A stretch of 64,000 nucleotides of DNA, taken from assembly GCA_009760855.2 (NCBI GenBank), contig WPIO01000057.1, positions 2,072,001 to 2,136,000 on the forward strand. Direction: 5' to 3'. The notes below the pieces were generated by a model. The model did no database searches and was not told the origin of the DNA. It saw only the letters and a program-made list of their open reading frames with translations. The translations under genes and the position numbers were made by a program. Below are positions 45,822-56,245 of the stretch, piece by piece (the stretch's first letter is position 1; every line of letters starts with the position of its first letter). Source of the stretch: Cristatella mucedo. Its lineage: Eukaryota > Bryozoa > Phylactolaemata > Cristatellidae.

Positions 45822-45960
45822 TTCCTCGCGATTCGTCCTTAGTGCGCTCATTCATGCTCGGCCCGCTACCACTAATCGTACTATTCATGTTGACACCGTG
45901 CATGTCACCAGTAACCGTGCTATGCTTGTTGGCATTGTACTTGTTACGACTGAATTGTGG
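45822..45960 (+). mobile_element. LINE-B 3' UTR fragment
   Basis: GTGGTTCCTCGCGATTCGTC, CTACCACTAATCGTACTATT, GTTGACACCGTGCATGTCAC, CAGTAACCGTGCTATGCTTG: the subrepeat region of LINE-B, without its terminal block. A SINE-2 begins immediately after. Confidence 0.65.
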
Positions 45961-46112
45961 AAGTGATGCTGGCACTTCACGACCCCGGTCATGGGATTGA
46001 GTCCTGCAGCAGGCCATCCCCTAAACCCAACGGCAAGCGGGGCGATTGATTGCCGTTAATGCTTTTCCGCCACTACATGCACGAGGCTGTTTCATCACCT
46101 AACCTGTACTTC
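45961..46112 (+). repeat. SINE-2 copy, 5'-truncated
   Basis: CTTCACGACCCCGGTCATGG, GATTGAGTCCTGCAGCAGGC, AACGGCAAGCGGGGCGATTG, TAATGCTTTTCCGCCACTAC and CACGAGGCTG. The A-box portion is missing or replaced by the preceding LINE-B. Confidence 0.65.
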
Positions 46113-46591
46113 TAAGTTTTGCGTGCGTAGCCGCCGACATTTACTCTGCCCGCGATGTACCACCGTCATCGACCTCCAAATTTGCAGTAGCATGCGCCGC
46201 CACCACCGCCGCCGCCGCTCGCGATGGCCGGACTCGTTCAGCTGCAGCATCGATATTCCTCAAATTCGTGGCGGACGCGCGGTAACGCCCGATTTCGCAG
46301 GGAGCGTGTGATGCACTGAAAGGCTGAACTTCGCGGCTAGACGGCTATAGCCGCGTATAAAGGCGCAGGTCGCGGCCGGAGAGGAACGCTCGATATAAAT
46401 TCGCTCGGAGCAGCTGCGCCTCAAGCTGAGCGCAGGTGTCGCAACGTCTGCGACGGTGCGCAGTCGGACGTAGCATTGGCAGACCGAAAAAATATCCGTC
46501 AGTCCGATTGAGCTGCCTTGACCTCAGCGCAGAGACGCTCATCTCGCCGGGCCCGAGCGCTGCGCCACTAGCGCAGGCAGGCGTTCGCTAT
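46113..46591. other. Unassigned CpG-rich stretch
   Basis: A run of CACCACCGCCGCCGCCG near 46200. No gene is supported. Confidence 0.35.
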
Positions 46592-46636
46592 CGCGCGCCG
46601 GCCGCTCAGGGATCCGCCCTGAGCGGCCGGCGCGCG
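46592..46636. repeat. Perfect 20-bp-arm GC hairpin
   Basis: CGCGCGCCGGCCGCTCAGGG (46592-46611) and its exact reverse complement (46617-46636) enclose a 5-base loop. Followed by TTAAATTAG, which is not a clear U-run terminator. By composition it would be extremely stable as DNA cruciform or RNA stem. Confidence 0.95.
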
Positions 46637-48019
46637 TTAAATTAGCCGAGGCGGCGAGCCCTCCGCGGCGTAGATTCGCGCTGCAATTAGCGCTCGGCCG
46701 TTTAGTGCAGGCGCTGCGCGGACCTCGGAAATAGCGCCCGCCGAAGATGCGCGCGCAGTCTGTAGAGCCGCAGTGGGCAAACCGCCCTGCGAAGAAATTC
46801 GCAGCGCCAGCGGATGGCCCTGATGAGACGCAACGCAAGTCGGTTGATGCTGGCAGCGGTGCGTAAACGTCGTGCTCGGCCGCAGAGCCGCATCGTCGTT
46901 GCTACGACCGCGAAATCCTAACTAGTTCGGGGAGCGGCACAACGCGTGCAACGTGCGACGACCTGAAGTACATATATATATATATATATATATATGCCGA
47001 CAATATGCCGACGATTACAAAACAGCACTCAATATTCCGTACGCAGCGCTGGCAATAACAGCGCATAAGTAAAAGTGCAACAATAGCCTGCATTATATGG
47101 CTGATAAAACAGAATGACTTCCTGCTAACTCGCTAACAGGCTGCTTACAGCAGCTCACGCTCAGCGCTGCACTCACCTATCGCATCGTGCAGACCGTTGC
47201 TCCAATGTCACGACTGCGGTCAGACATAAGCCTTATATAGCAGGCAGGTCATAATTCACAATAATCGCTACCCTACATAATGCTGCTCATAAACCTCAGC
47301 TCATGGCGGCCATCTCAAAAGCGTCCCAACTCAGCGACAAAGCATGTAGCTCTCAATCGAGATTCAGCTGACAAGCTCGTAGCTCATAATCAATGGGCAC
47401 TACAAGTGTATCTTCTGCCATCGAGTTCTTTCGCTTGAGAAGCCGGTTCTGCCGCCAACACTCCAGCGCAGCTCCGCTTCGACGCGCTGTAGCGAATGCT
47501 GATGAAACGGCGGCGCCAGCTAAACCAGCCAGATTATGACTGATAATTCGCGACAATGCGACAGTCTGTGGCCGAGGCCGTAAAAAAGCCGGCGCCGCAA
47601 GATAGACGAGCAGTTGCGATGCCGGACTCGGCGTTGGCGTACGAGCTGATCTGACCCCTAGGCCGAGAGGCGTTGACGTACGGCATGCCCGCTGTTAAAC
47701 GTCCGTAACCGTCTGCTGCTGTCAAATAGACTTGTCTACTTTACCGATACGGACTCGATATGTTAAGGTCTTCTGTTAGAGCTCTTCGTCGCAGTCGTGT
47801 TCTTGATAGTGTCGGCATATCGGCGTGCATCGATATACGAGCAGCTGGCCGCTCAACGAGTTTCTGGCGTCTCCAATATTAGTCCCGCGTCGGCTGAGAC
47901 TATCGCCGTTACGAGCGCTACGTTTGCGCCTTCGTCGTGACCTGACGCGGAAGCCGCACAGCGAGCATTTGTAACTCGGCTCGTTCGTTTGACGTGGTGG
48001 CTCAAAAGTGCTTACGAAT
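46637..48019. other. Unassigned stretch with (TA)n at 46972-46995
   Basis: Unique CpG-rich sequence apart from the dinucleotide repeat. No gene recognised. Confidence 0.4.
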
Positions 48020-48082
48020 ACATGATAAATATACTTCGTTTGTATAGCGCCTAAGAGAACTCAATATCTAAATAGGCGCTTC
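48020..48082 (-). repeat. SINE-1 tail half of interrupted copy
   Basis: TTGTATAGCGCCTAAGAGAA, CTCAATATCTAAATAGGCGC and TTCGCATAT: the SINE-1 tail on the reverse strand. It stops where a LINE-B tail begins. The head half lies at 48770-48900. Confidence 0.68.
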
Positions 48083-48762
48083 GCATATAATAATAATAAT
48101 AGTAATAGTGTACTTGATAAAGCGCCCTCAGAGAACTTAATCTCTTTCTAGGTGCTTTACATTTGCTGCAAAGGGAAATGCAATAAAATGGTAAGTAAAA
48201 TCTTGCTTGAAAAACAAACACAATGAATAATATGGTTAGGGGTGACATGCACAGGGTCAGCATGCAAATGTGGTTAGTGGCAGCATGCACGGTGTCAGCA
48301 CTCATCAGCACATGAAGGACGAACCACAGGGACCCGCTAAATGCTGTCCTAAATAGGTGTGTTTTTAAGTTCCTTTTAAATGTGGTAAGGTCAGGGGATG
48401 TTCAGACGCAGGTCGGGAGGGAGTTCCAGGCTTTGGGAGCATACGAACTAAATGCACGGTCTGCAAAGGATTTGAGGTTTGTACGAGGTATTTGTAGACT
48501 GTTCAAGTCCGAAAAGCAGGTGGTACGATGCTTGGCCTGATGGAGGAGTATGTCGGAGAGATAGGCTGGAGCCAAAGAATGAAGGAACCTAAAAGTGAGC
48601 GACAAAACCTTGAAGTCAATCCGTTGCTTGACTGGTAGCCAGTGCAGGTCGGCGAGAAGTGGAGTAATGTGGCAACTGCGACGCCCACGACAGACAAGCC
48701 TAGCTGCAGAGTTTTGCACCAGCTGCAATCGCCTGATCGCACATGCTGGTAGGCCAGCGAGC
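48083..48762 (-). mobile_element. LINE-B inserted in SINE-1
   Basis: Well-preserved 5'-truncated copy. The minus strand gives one open run of 108 codons with LVQNSAARLVCRGRRSCHIT, PLLADLHWLPVKQRIDFKVL, FLHSLAPAYLSDILLHQAKH, IPRTNLKSFADRAFSSYAPK and AWNSLPTCV, then the subrepeat 3' UTR, GATAAAGCGCCCTCAGAGAA and (AAT)n at 48088-48105. Comparatively young. Confidence 0.88.
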
Positions 48763-48902
48763 AGTATGCAACGGGGCTCGAGCTCACAGTATATGCAACG
48801 GGGCCCGAGCTCACACGACCTGGATTATCAAATACATTCACCTTGACCTGCCTGCATCGATAAAGGCGAGCGCCTTAAAACCACTGGCCCAACTCAGCGC
48901 GG
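48763..48902 (-). repeat. SINE-1 head half with internal tandem duplication
   Basis: 48763-48787 and 48788-48814 are near-identical (ATGCAACGGGGCTCGAGCTC versus ATGCAACGGGGCCCGAGCTC). They are followed by ATCAAATACATTCACCTTGA and the reversed A-box AAAACCACTGGCCCAACTC. It completes the SINE-1 whose tail is at 48020-48082. Confidence 0.7.
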
Positions 48903-51054
48903 CTAGATGCGAGAAGGTCGCAGATGGAGGTCTCGTGCCTTTGTTCGGCCTTTACCTGGCTGCAACGCCCCAGTTTCCGAACCGTGCGAGGCGTTAGAAC
49001 GCGGTCGTCCGGCGAACGCAAGCTGCCATCGCCGTTACCGCCAGCGCCGCCGCCGCCGCAGAGATGTGAAGCACCTCCGCCGGCGTCCCATCGGTCGTCC
49101 GACGCTGCAAAGAGCAACGTCGCCGTGCAGACAATGCGAATCGGCTTCAATTTCCAGGTCCAAATTGCAGCAGCGGCGGCAGGAGTCGAATTGAAATGGC
49201 GATTCCTGACCGCAATACGGCGCTCGATGAGCTTCCGGACTCCTATCGACTTTTCGTAACTCGCTAATTTCAGCCCCGATCGTGTTATCGGGGCGCGAGC
49301 TGAGCAAACTTTCATTTTCAGCCCAGGCGGTTTGACGTTCTTTTGCAGCTTCTTCTCGGCATAATAATAATAGCAATAAGAAATGGAAGCCTGAAAGTGC
49401 ATTCATGCCAAAATGCGTTCAGAACTCGAATCGTCAATATAGTAAGGATTGCAATGAAAGGTTGGAGAATCGCTCCGGTCTCCCGGGCGGTTCTTTTTCC
49501 TGCAACTCCACCTGCTCACCCCGCCCCCATCTTTCGACTAGCAAGAATCCTGCGGTAACTCTCTCACCTCCTAACAACACACTGCGGCATCAACAGCCCG
49601 CGGGCGGTCCGAGCCCGCGGAGGGCGCCAGTCGGCCTTTGATGTCGCGGTCGACGGGTGTCGAAGGTCCACCACTAGGCGGGCGCGATCACAAAAGCACC
49701 TGTCGCGCAGCGCGCTCGCACCGTTGGATCCGACGCCGCGAGCGCGCATGTGTAGCACGGAACGAGCGCCGGAGAGCCGGATGGCTCGACGATTTGTTGT
49801 AAGTACCATTAGGCCAACCGCAGCCGACGATTACTGCGAGATGTTCCGGCGATGGACACGAATTTCCTGGGAGCGAAGTCATCTGCGCGGCGGCGTCAAG
49901 TCGTCTGCGCGGCGGAGCGGCGCTCGGCGGCGACTTCTTTAATGGACGGCGCCGCGGTTTGCGTCGCGTGCGACCGAGCCGCGACTGGTTTGCGAACTTT
50001 GTCGAGGAGCGCTACTGAGAGCGGGCGGCGCAGGAGCGGGCGGGCTCTCTTGAATTACCGCGTCCCCGTTCGTACGGAGCGTCGGCGCTGGGCCCGACTG
50101 GCCGTTGCGCTGCTTCGCGCTACGCGTTTTACGGCTTATCCGTGAAATTTCGTGGCATTCCGCACGCGAACGCTCTTGAAATGGCCTGTCGAGTTTTGCT
50201 CGATCGCCGCTCCGCTCAGCCGCGCTGCGATCCATCCATATGCTAGGCGCAACGTCGAATGCGACGCTCACGTAGCGAATGCCTATTACAGGAAAGCGAG
50301 TTTAGAGTTTTCTTCGGACCAATCTCCCGCCATTCGGCAATCGCAGCATTCTCGGCGAAACGAATCAATAAGCCTCGCGCGGGCGCCGCCCTAAGCTCAC
50401 CGCGATTCAATCGCGGAGCTAAATATTGCGACTGCACAAAGCTCGAATAGAGTTCACGTATAGCGCGGCGAATCCACTCAATTTCACGTTGCACCGCATT
50501 CGCATTCCAGACGAACGGACATTAAAAGCATTTTGCTGCGCACAGCGAGCGCGGTGCTGTACAAATGTTGTGTAGTGTTGTCCAAATGCAAAAAAATGGG
50601 TCGCGAGGCAACGGTCTGGCGTAAATTTGCAAAACTCTTTTTCGGAAGCGCATCTCACGCGAAATGCTGACAGATTCTGCGGGACACTCTGTAGCAAGAC
50701 ATTGTATAGCACGTAATAATTAGTGTAGCGTCGTGCAGCTATTTTGTAGTGGATTTGTAATAGGTCACAATGGGTCTCTGCCGATCGCGGTTTTCGTGGG
50801 ACTCACAAAACAAGCGCCCCCGAAGAATGGGAGTACATGCGGCGGGAAATTCTGGCGATTCAGAAGATGGCGGCGGTGAGATTCTGATGATTTGGCTGAC
50901 GAGTTGCTCCAATCTGGGGCCCCGCCGCAAGATAATAGGCTCCGTCGTCAGCAAGATGACCTGATGGCTGTGAGAAGGCTTACAGCACAATAGCAGACAT
51001 TGAGGTCGGAAAAGAAATATAAAAAAATGCAGCCGGCATAGAAGAATAGCTGTA
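48903..51054. other. Unassigned CpG-rich stretch
   Basis: Includes a CCGCCAGCGCCGCCGCCGCC run near 49040 and a small inverted repeat CCGCGGGC...GCCCGCGG (49599-49619). Long antisense frames across 48.9-49.4 kb and 49.5-50.3 kb have no recognisable domains. Confidence 0.4.
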
Positions 51055-51330
51055 CGGCGTCTACTCTCCTGCTACCGACTGCGGTACATCCTTTCCAGCC
51101 GCCCTCAGCTGCTACTTCCGTGCTACTCATTATCTCAGCCGCTCTCTCGACTCAGCTATGCTTCTCACTTTCTCTTTGTTGCGTGAGATGAAGTCTCTTG
51201 AAAACCGAATGCTTACCAAAAGCCACCTAGGCTGTGAGTGCGCTATACAAAACTCTCCTGCGTTACACCCACATAGGCTGTGCGGAGTTACAGGCGGCGA
51301 TGCGTTGCATTACATTCCGCCATTCGTGCT
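51055..51330 (+). mobile_element. LINE-A 3' fragment
   Basis: GTCTACTCTCCTGCTACCGA, ACTTTCTCTTTGTTGCGTGA, AAAACTCTCCTGCGTTACAC, then GGAGTTACAGGCGGCGATGC and GTTGCATTACATTCC. Truncated to the last 275 bp, complete at the 3' end. Confidence 0.78.
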
Positions 51331-52347
51331 AACCTCCAGAAGCGACCGGCCAGCGCCTCCTACCTGCCGGTCGCGTAACGCGCATAGCGACGCTCCCGCT
51401 AGCGATTTGAATACTTAAGGTCGCTTGTATGCAACGGTGCGACACTAAGAAAAGACGCCATCGACGAGCGCCTGGCACTTGGACGCAGTGGCGGCCCCGC
51501 GAAATGTGCGGTTAACGCGTCATCGCTTGGCGACCGCCGGTGCACGCCGCCGAACGCTCGCTCGACAGTCGTCCCATGACTGCACGGTCACCCCGGACGG
51601 CAAGCTAATTTGCATGCGAGGCCGGCGGCCGCTTAGCATACTGCTCGAGCGAGCTTTCTGGCAGCTCAAGCGTCTCTGCTTTCGCGGCATTCGTAAAGCA
51701 CCGCGCACTGACGTCGCGCCCCCTACCGGGAGGAAGCGTCCGGCATCCTCCATTCGCACGCAGAGACCGTAGGCTAATCTGACACCTTCGTCACGGCCGC
51801 CAGGGCCGAGCCCGCGCTGTCGCTACGTTGCGCGTCGCATTTGTACGGCGATGCCGCGATGACTCGGGCGCTACGGCTTCTGTCCTGGGGACGCAGCGTT
51901 CTATTTCGGTACGCGTTCGCGTGCATATTTCAAGCCCGCATCATTCCAGTAAGCTCTACTCATACGGGCGGTTGTCCCCCGGTGACAACGTGATGCCTCG
52001 AAGCCACATTCGCGGGTTCATATATATATTCTTCACCGAAGCCGCGAGTCGATTCCCAGAAAACGGCATACGATTTACGGAGCTGACTCGAGCCAAGTTT
52101 TACTCGACTGCGTCGCGCTTATAGTACGGCCTCAAGAGACAAGTCGCTGCGCGGCGCCGTGCAGCCGCAGGGTGGCGACTTAAAACTGCCACCCGGTCAC
52201 GAACTCCGCTGAATCAAATTAGCGAGTGCAGCCGTCGCGTCGAGCTATCTATCGCACGAAGGCAAAGCGGGCACACGAAGTGAATTATGAAATGAACCAA
52301 TTAGGCATGAATCTCGCGTGCGTATTGGGGCAGCCCACTGCTGGGGG
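51331..52347. other. Unassigned CpG-rich stretch
   Basis: A small inverted repeat GCGACCGGC...GCCGGTCGC lies at 51341-51374. No gene is supported. Confidence 0.4.
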
Positions 52348-52393
52348 GGCGGCGGCGGCGGCGGCGACGGCGGCGGCGGCGGCGGCGGCGGCA
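52348..52393 (+). repeat. (CGG)n trinucleotide repeat
   Basis: About 15 CGG units with one CGA interruption at the sixth position or so. In one plus frame it would encode poly-alanine, in the minus strand likewise. No surrounding gene is established. Confidence 0.95.
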
Positions 52394-52620
52394 GAAACCA
52401 TTTTGCTGCGAGGGAAGCACCCTAGGCGGCACTTTCGCTCTCGCTTCCGTCGAAGTCGGCCATCGAGGAGTAGAAACGAGCCCACCTTCATAGAACGACT
52501 ATCCTCGCTAGGAGAGTCTCAGTTCGCGGCGACCAATTCTGTACGTAACGACAAATATCGCAACACTTGCCCCTCCCCACGAAAAGACGACACTTAAAGG
52601 AATGCGTGAAATCTACCCTA
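52394..52620. other. Unassigned stretch
   Basis: CpG-rich, unique. Nothing recognised. Confidence 0.35.
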
Positions 52621-52727
52621 ATTATATTATATAATTATATATATATTATATTATATATTATATTATATAATTATATATATGCCCTAATGAATATATATAT
52701 ATATATATATATATATCATTAGGGCAT
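52621..52727. repeat. AT-rich cruciform tract
   Basis: TATATTATATAATTATA words run to 52679. Then TGCCCTAATGA (52680-52690) and TCATTAGGGCA (52716-52726) form perfect 11-bp arms around an (AT)n loop. Confidence 0.92.
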
Positions 52728-52824
52728 TTGCTCCGCTCGGTAGAATCGTTCCGAGTGCGCTTGTGTGCGCTGGAGTCGAGCCCGCTATCAAGAATCCACT
52801 GACGCGCTACCTTCCCGGCGTACT

Positions 52825-52870
52825 TAAAGTGCCCAGAAAGAGATTTAGCTCTTTTTTAAGGTACTAGAGA
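52825..52870 (+). mobile_element. LINE-B terminal block remnant
   Basis: TTAAAGTGCCCAGAAAGAGA then TTTAGCTCTTTTTTAAGG. Matches the LINE-B 3' terminal block without (ATT)n. Confidence 0.5.
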
Positions 52871-53249
52871 AAGTTCGTACGGTTAGTCAAAGTAAACTAG
52901 CTTGCCATAGCATTGGCGACGCCTCACTTTCCTGTCGAAACGAAACCTATTCCGGATCTTTGGATGATCGACGTTAAACGCGGCTTTCTGCTGAGGTGGA
53001 GGCTGTCAGCGCCGAGTCAGGCGCCCTTGCCATTCTGTGCGCACGCGCGAGTCGCGCCCTGTGTGAATCGTAGCCGTGTATATGCGTAAACGTAAATGTA
53101 CGCCACGTATGCCGTAAACGGAAGACCCCAAATTTAGCAAACCTTAGTTCGACGTCAACATCCGCAGCAGGAGCGCGATCTAAGGAAACCTTGAATGCCG
53201 CGCTGTCCAATGTACGATAGCCCTATCGATTAATAGCGGTTCTTTTGAG
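52871..53249. other. Unassigned stretch
   Basis: Nothing recognised. Confidence 0.35.
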
Positions 53250-53927
53250 TTGCGACTTATAGGAGGAACCGGATGTGACGTACAGAAACTAGTCGGTCGC
53301 TCTTGGGGCTTCTGGCTAGAGAGTGCTGCTGCTGCGGGCCTCGAGCGAGTCCGTTGCACGTTGCGGCAGTGCAGCACTCTTGCTGTTCGCCGGCTGCGAA
53401 TGAGAGCGTCGCTCGTCGCCAACTACGTGCGGACTTTGGACGACATTGGGGTACGAGCGCTCTTTATTGCCGCCTTGCTCTGCTGCCGTTGCTCTGCTGC
53501 CCTCTGCTGCCTGTCACTCGCGGAGCCCGGAGGAGCCAGCTCGCTTATCGGTACTGGGTCGCGCCTCAGCGGCGTCGGCGTCGGAGTCGCGCGCCCGCTA
53601 AACGCGCCGCGTTTGCAGCATCTCAAGTACTTCAAAAATGCAGAAGCCGCTCAGCTCGTCTGCAACGCCGTTAACGGTTCGCCACGCTGCGCGACGGGAG
53701 AGATAGAGACCGTTCGAGGGCATTTACGAAGAACCCCTCTGTGCAGGGCACACATATTGAGATCCCTGTGCTGCTGCGCAGACCCAGTAGCAGCCAAGGA
53801 AATTGGCTGCTACAAAGGCCACGTGCAAAGAGCGCAGCCATCTCGCTCGCTTCAAGCGTCTTCGCATCTCAGCGAACTCTTTGGCGAGTCCAAAAATAGT
53901 TCATCAGAACAAGACGAAGAGCGTTAG
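53250..53927 (+). other. 225-codon open frame, unidentified
   Basis: The longest stop-free non-repeat frame in the window. The first ATG is about 50 codons in (53400). Composition is Ala/Arg/Cys/Leu-rich (ALFIAALLCCRCSAALCC is a hydrophobic segment), and it ends in a hydrophilic stretch SELFGESKNSSSEQDEER before TAG. High GC makes long chance frames likely, and minus-strand frames are also open. No family recognised. A GC-box cluster begins at its stop codon. It may be 5' flanking DNA of a gene rather than coding. Confidence 0.15.
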
Positions 53928-53955
53928 GGGCGGGGCGGCGGGGGCGGGGCCGGCT
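53927..53955. promoter_or_regulatory. GC-box cluster
   Basis: Three GGGGCGGGG-like motifs in under 30 bases (AGGGGCGGGGCGGCGGGGGC then GGGGC). This matches Sp/KLF-type binding sites found in CpG promoters. Which direction it would serve is unknown. Confidence 0.4.
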
Positions 53956-54586
53956 GGGTGGCTCTTCGGAAGCTGGCGTCATTCTGAGGCTTATCCCCTG
54001 TCTGCATGACCAGCTCGGATTTTGGCACGGCTGCATCTATATGCGGTGCGGCCCTTTCTATCTAGCTCCGTTGTGACAGGAGCTGCTACCGACCTCCCAT
54101 CACGGCTTACGCCATTACCGCTGCACGCCTGGAAAACGAAGTCAAGCCTGCGGTTAGCCAAGTGCCAGACTGCTTAACGGCCTTACGCATGGCAGACTGG
54201 ATGTTAGGGCGTACGGTAGCCGGATTTCAGAGACTGCTTGAAAATAAAAGAGGCACTTTGTGGCTGGATCGAGGAACGTGAAGATTGCTTGAAAATAAAA
54301 GAGACTGGACTAGGAACTGCTAAGGCTACGATTAGTTGTAAGAGGCTGGATTGAGGAGTATGGAGGCTGTGTTTGGCTAACGAGGCTGAATTCAGGAAAG
54401 CATTTGCTGCTTTTACAGCATGTGCCACATTCAACAGTCTTATATCCTCGAAGTCAGAACGCTCAGCGGTGCAAGCGATATATGTTAGATGTTCTTTCTA
54501 CTTGCCTAGTCAGTACATGTGCCGTTGATTTCCTCTCTAAGCTAACCTTAGCATGGAGATTATGGCAATTTATCCGGCGCTTAGGC
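53956..54586. other. Unassigned stretch with direct repeats
   Basis: GACTGCTTGAAAATAAAAGA (54232) recurs as GATTGCTTGAAAATAAAAGA (54283), spaced 51 bp. Further GGCTGGATTGAGGA-type words follow, suggesting a decayed short tandem array. Confidence 0.5.
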
Positions 54587-54823
54587 CTCTCTCGCTCTCT
54601 CTCTCTCTCTCTCACTCTCTCTCTCCCCCTCTCTCTCTCTCTCTCTCTCTCTCTTCCTCTCTCTCTCTCTCTCTCTCTCTCCCTCTCTCTCTTCCTCTCT
54701 CTCTCTCTCTCTTCCTCTCTCTCTCTTCCTCTCTCTCTCTCTCCCTCTCTCTCTCCCTCTCTCTCTCTCCCTCTCTCTCTCTCTCCCCTATCCCTCTCTC
54801 TCTCCCCTATCCCTCTCTCCCCT
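54587..54823 (+). repeat. (CT)n with CTTCCT/CTCCCT interruptions
   Basis: About 235 bp of pyrimidine repeat ending in ATCCCTCTCTCCCC units. Confidence 0.95.
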
Positions 54824-55134
54824 TGATCCATCTTTCTTTGGCACCCCCTTCGCTTTGAGATCGAGAGTGTCGAATGTGGCTTATGCACAGCCACTGAGAA
54901 GCTGCAAGTTCAACAGTGCCCACGTCCGACAATTTCTACAGTGGGCAGTACAAAATGACGATACAATATTTCTGGTGCACCCTGGGACAACTAAATCGCT
55001 TTCTCGTCACTTAACTTGCGCTGCGGAGGAACCGCGAGTCAGTTTATGTGCGATAACGTAAAGAATTTCAGTACGTATATTCACACGAAGGACAATTCAT
55101 ACAAATAGAGCAAAGGATGTGAGGAGTAGGCTTC
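54824..55134. other. Unassigned stretch
   Basis: Nothing recognised. Confidence 0.35.
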
Positions 55135-55384
55135 TTTTTAAGCGTTTTAATTTAAGCCCTTAGGTGGAAATATTTCCCAATGGTAAGCCAGTGCCAGGAA
55201 ACGATGGAACTTAAAACGTTAATGACAGAGGTTGTGATTCGATAGCTGCTAGATGGAGAGGCAGCTCGGGTCGGTGAGAAGTGGTGTAATGGGGCAGTCG
55301 CACAGCTCGCGGCAGACGAGCCTGGCTGCCAAGTGTTGCACCCTTTTCGAGCGTCCTATAGCACACGCGGGGCGATCTGCGAGT
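55135..55384 (-). mobile_element. LINE-B middle fragment
   Basis: Reverse strand: TAGATGGAGAGGCAGCTCGG, GTCGGTGAGAAGTGGTGTAA, GGCAGACGAGCCTGGCTGCC, equivalent to ARLVCR...HITPLLADLHWLP. Diverged. Confidence 0.65.
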
Positions 55385-55490
55385 TACAGCAGTCGCCGAG
55401 TGCTCGCCGAAAGCCTCTTAGGCTTAAAATACGCTGCAGATAGCTCTCCTGCCTAGCAACCACTTAGTCCGAGTGGCTTTGTGGTGTCGC
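55385..55490 (+). mobile_element. LINE-A tail fragment
   Basis: CGAAAGCCTCTTAGGCTTAA, ATAGCTCTCCTGCCTAGC and AGTGGCTTTGTGG. Short, directly adjoining an inverted LINE-B fragment. Confidence 0.55.
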
Positions 55491-55654
55491 GGACACCAAG
55501 TCTCGACTGAACGCCTCAAACGGGTGGATGACCTTGACCGCGGCACCATTATCTAAGCGGAACGGTAGATTTTTTAAATAATTCCATCAGCTTTTTCCAC
55601 GACCTTTCTATTCGTTATGCTCGTCGCACGAAGCTTGTCAAGATCTAGACGCAG

Positions 55655-55708
55655 TAAAGCCCCCACCGTTCAAAAACCCACTAAAGCCCCCACCATTCAA
55701 AAACTCAC
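55655..55708 (+). repeat. 27-bp tandem duplication
   Basis: Two copies of a unit starting TAAAGCCCCCACC and ending TCAAAAAC(C/T)CAC, differing at two positions. Confidence 0.9.
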
Positions 55709-56099
55709 GGCGTTGCGACGGGCGCCTGCCATTTCGAGACCTTGTCTCAGTTGGCCTCGGGCCAGCAGCTTACGAAGCAGAGGAGAGCTTTCGCCGACCG
55801 GCGTCTTCGCTGCTTGGATTGATGCCAGCGAATCGCTGTTGAGCCGCCCGAGTGCCGTTGCGCTGGCACGCCTCTGATCTATGCCCATCGTACGAGCTCT
55901 TTTGACCCTCTGCCCAGCAGGTGCGAGCGGCGGTCCCTCCGTCTCTCCTCAGGTCGCTCAGTGTCGCTCGGTGCGGTCGTCGCTAGGTCCTCGGAGCCCA
56001 CCGCCCAATCGGACCCTCCTGCTGACCGCCGAAGCCGCAGCCCCGGCGAGGAGCCTCGGGCGACGCTTTCGCCTCAGCAGGCGCACCGCTGGTGGAGGA
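55709..56099. other. Unassigned GC-rich stretch
   Basis: CpG-rich. Antisense frames open, not recognised. Confidence 0.35.
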
Positions 56100-56245
56100 T
56101 AGTCTGGCCGCTGCATCCTGCTCCTGCTCCTCTTACTCGTTCTCTTCCTCCTCTTTGTCCTCGTCCTCCCACTCGTCCTCCTTGTCCTCCTCATCGTCTT
56201 TCTCGTCGTCCTCCTCCTCGTCCTCGTCCTCCTCTTCCTCCCTCC
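56100..56245. repeat. Imperfect TCC/TCG trinucleotide tract
   Basis: A pyrimidine-rich run of TCC, TCG and CTC triplets. The minus strand has a frame of about 38 nearly all Glu/Asp codons (EEEEDEDEEEDDEKDDEEDK) ending at a stop. The plus strand gives poly-Ser. It could be the acidic tail of a minus-strand protein, but no upstream coding support was found. Confidence 0.5.

Noticed and set aside
48875-49406. Overlapping frames of 95-175 codons on both strands
   Set aside because: Compositional; antisense overlap with no recognisable motif.
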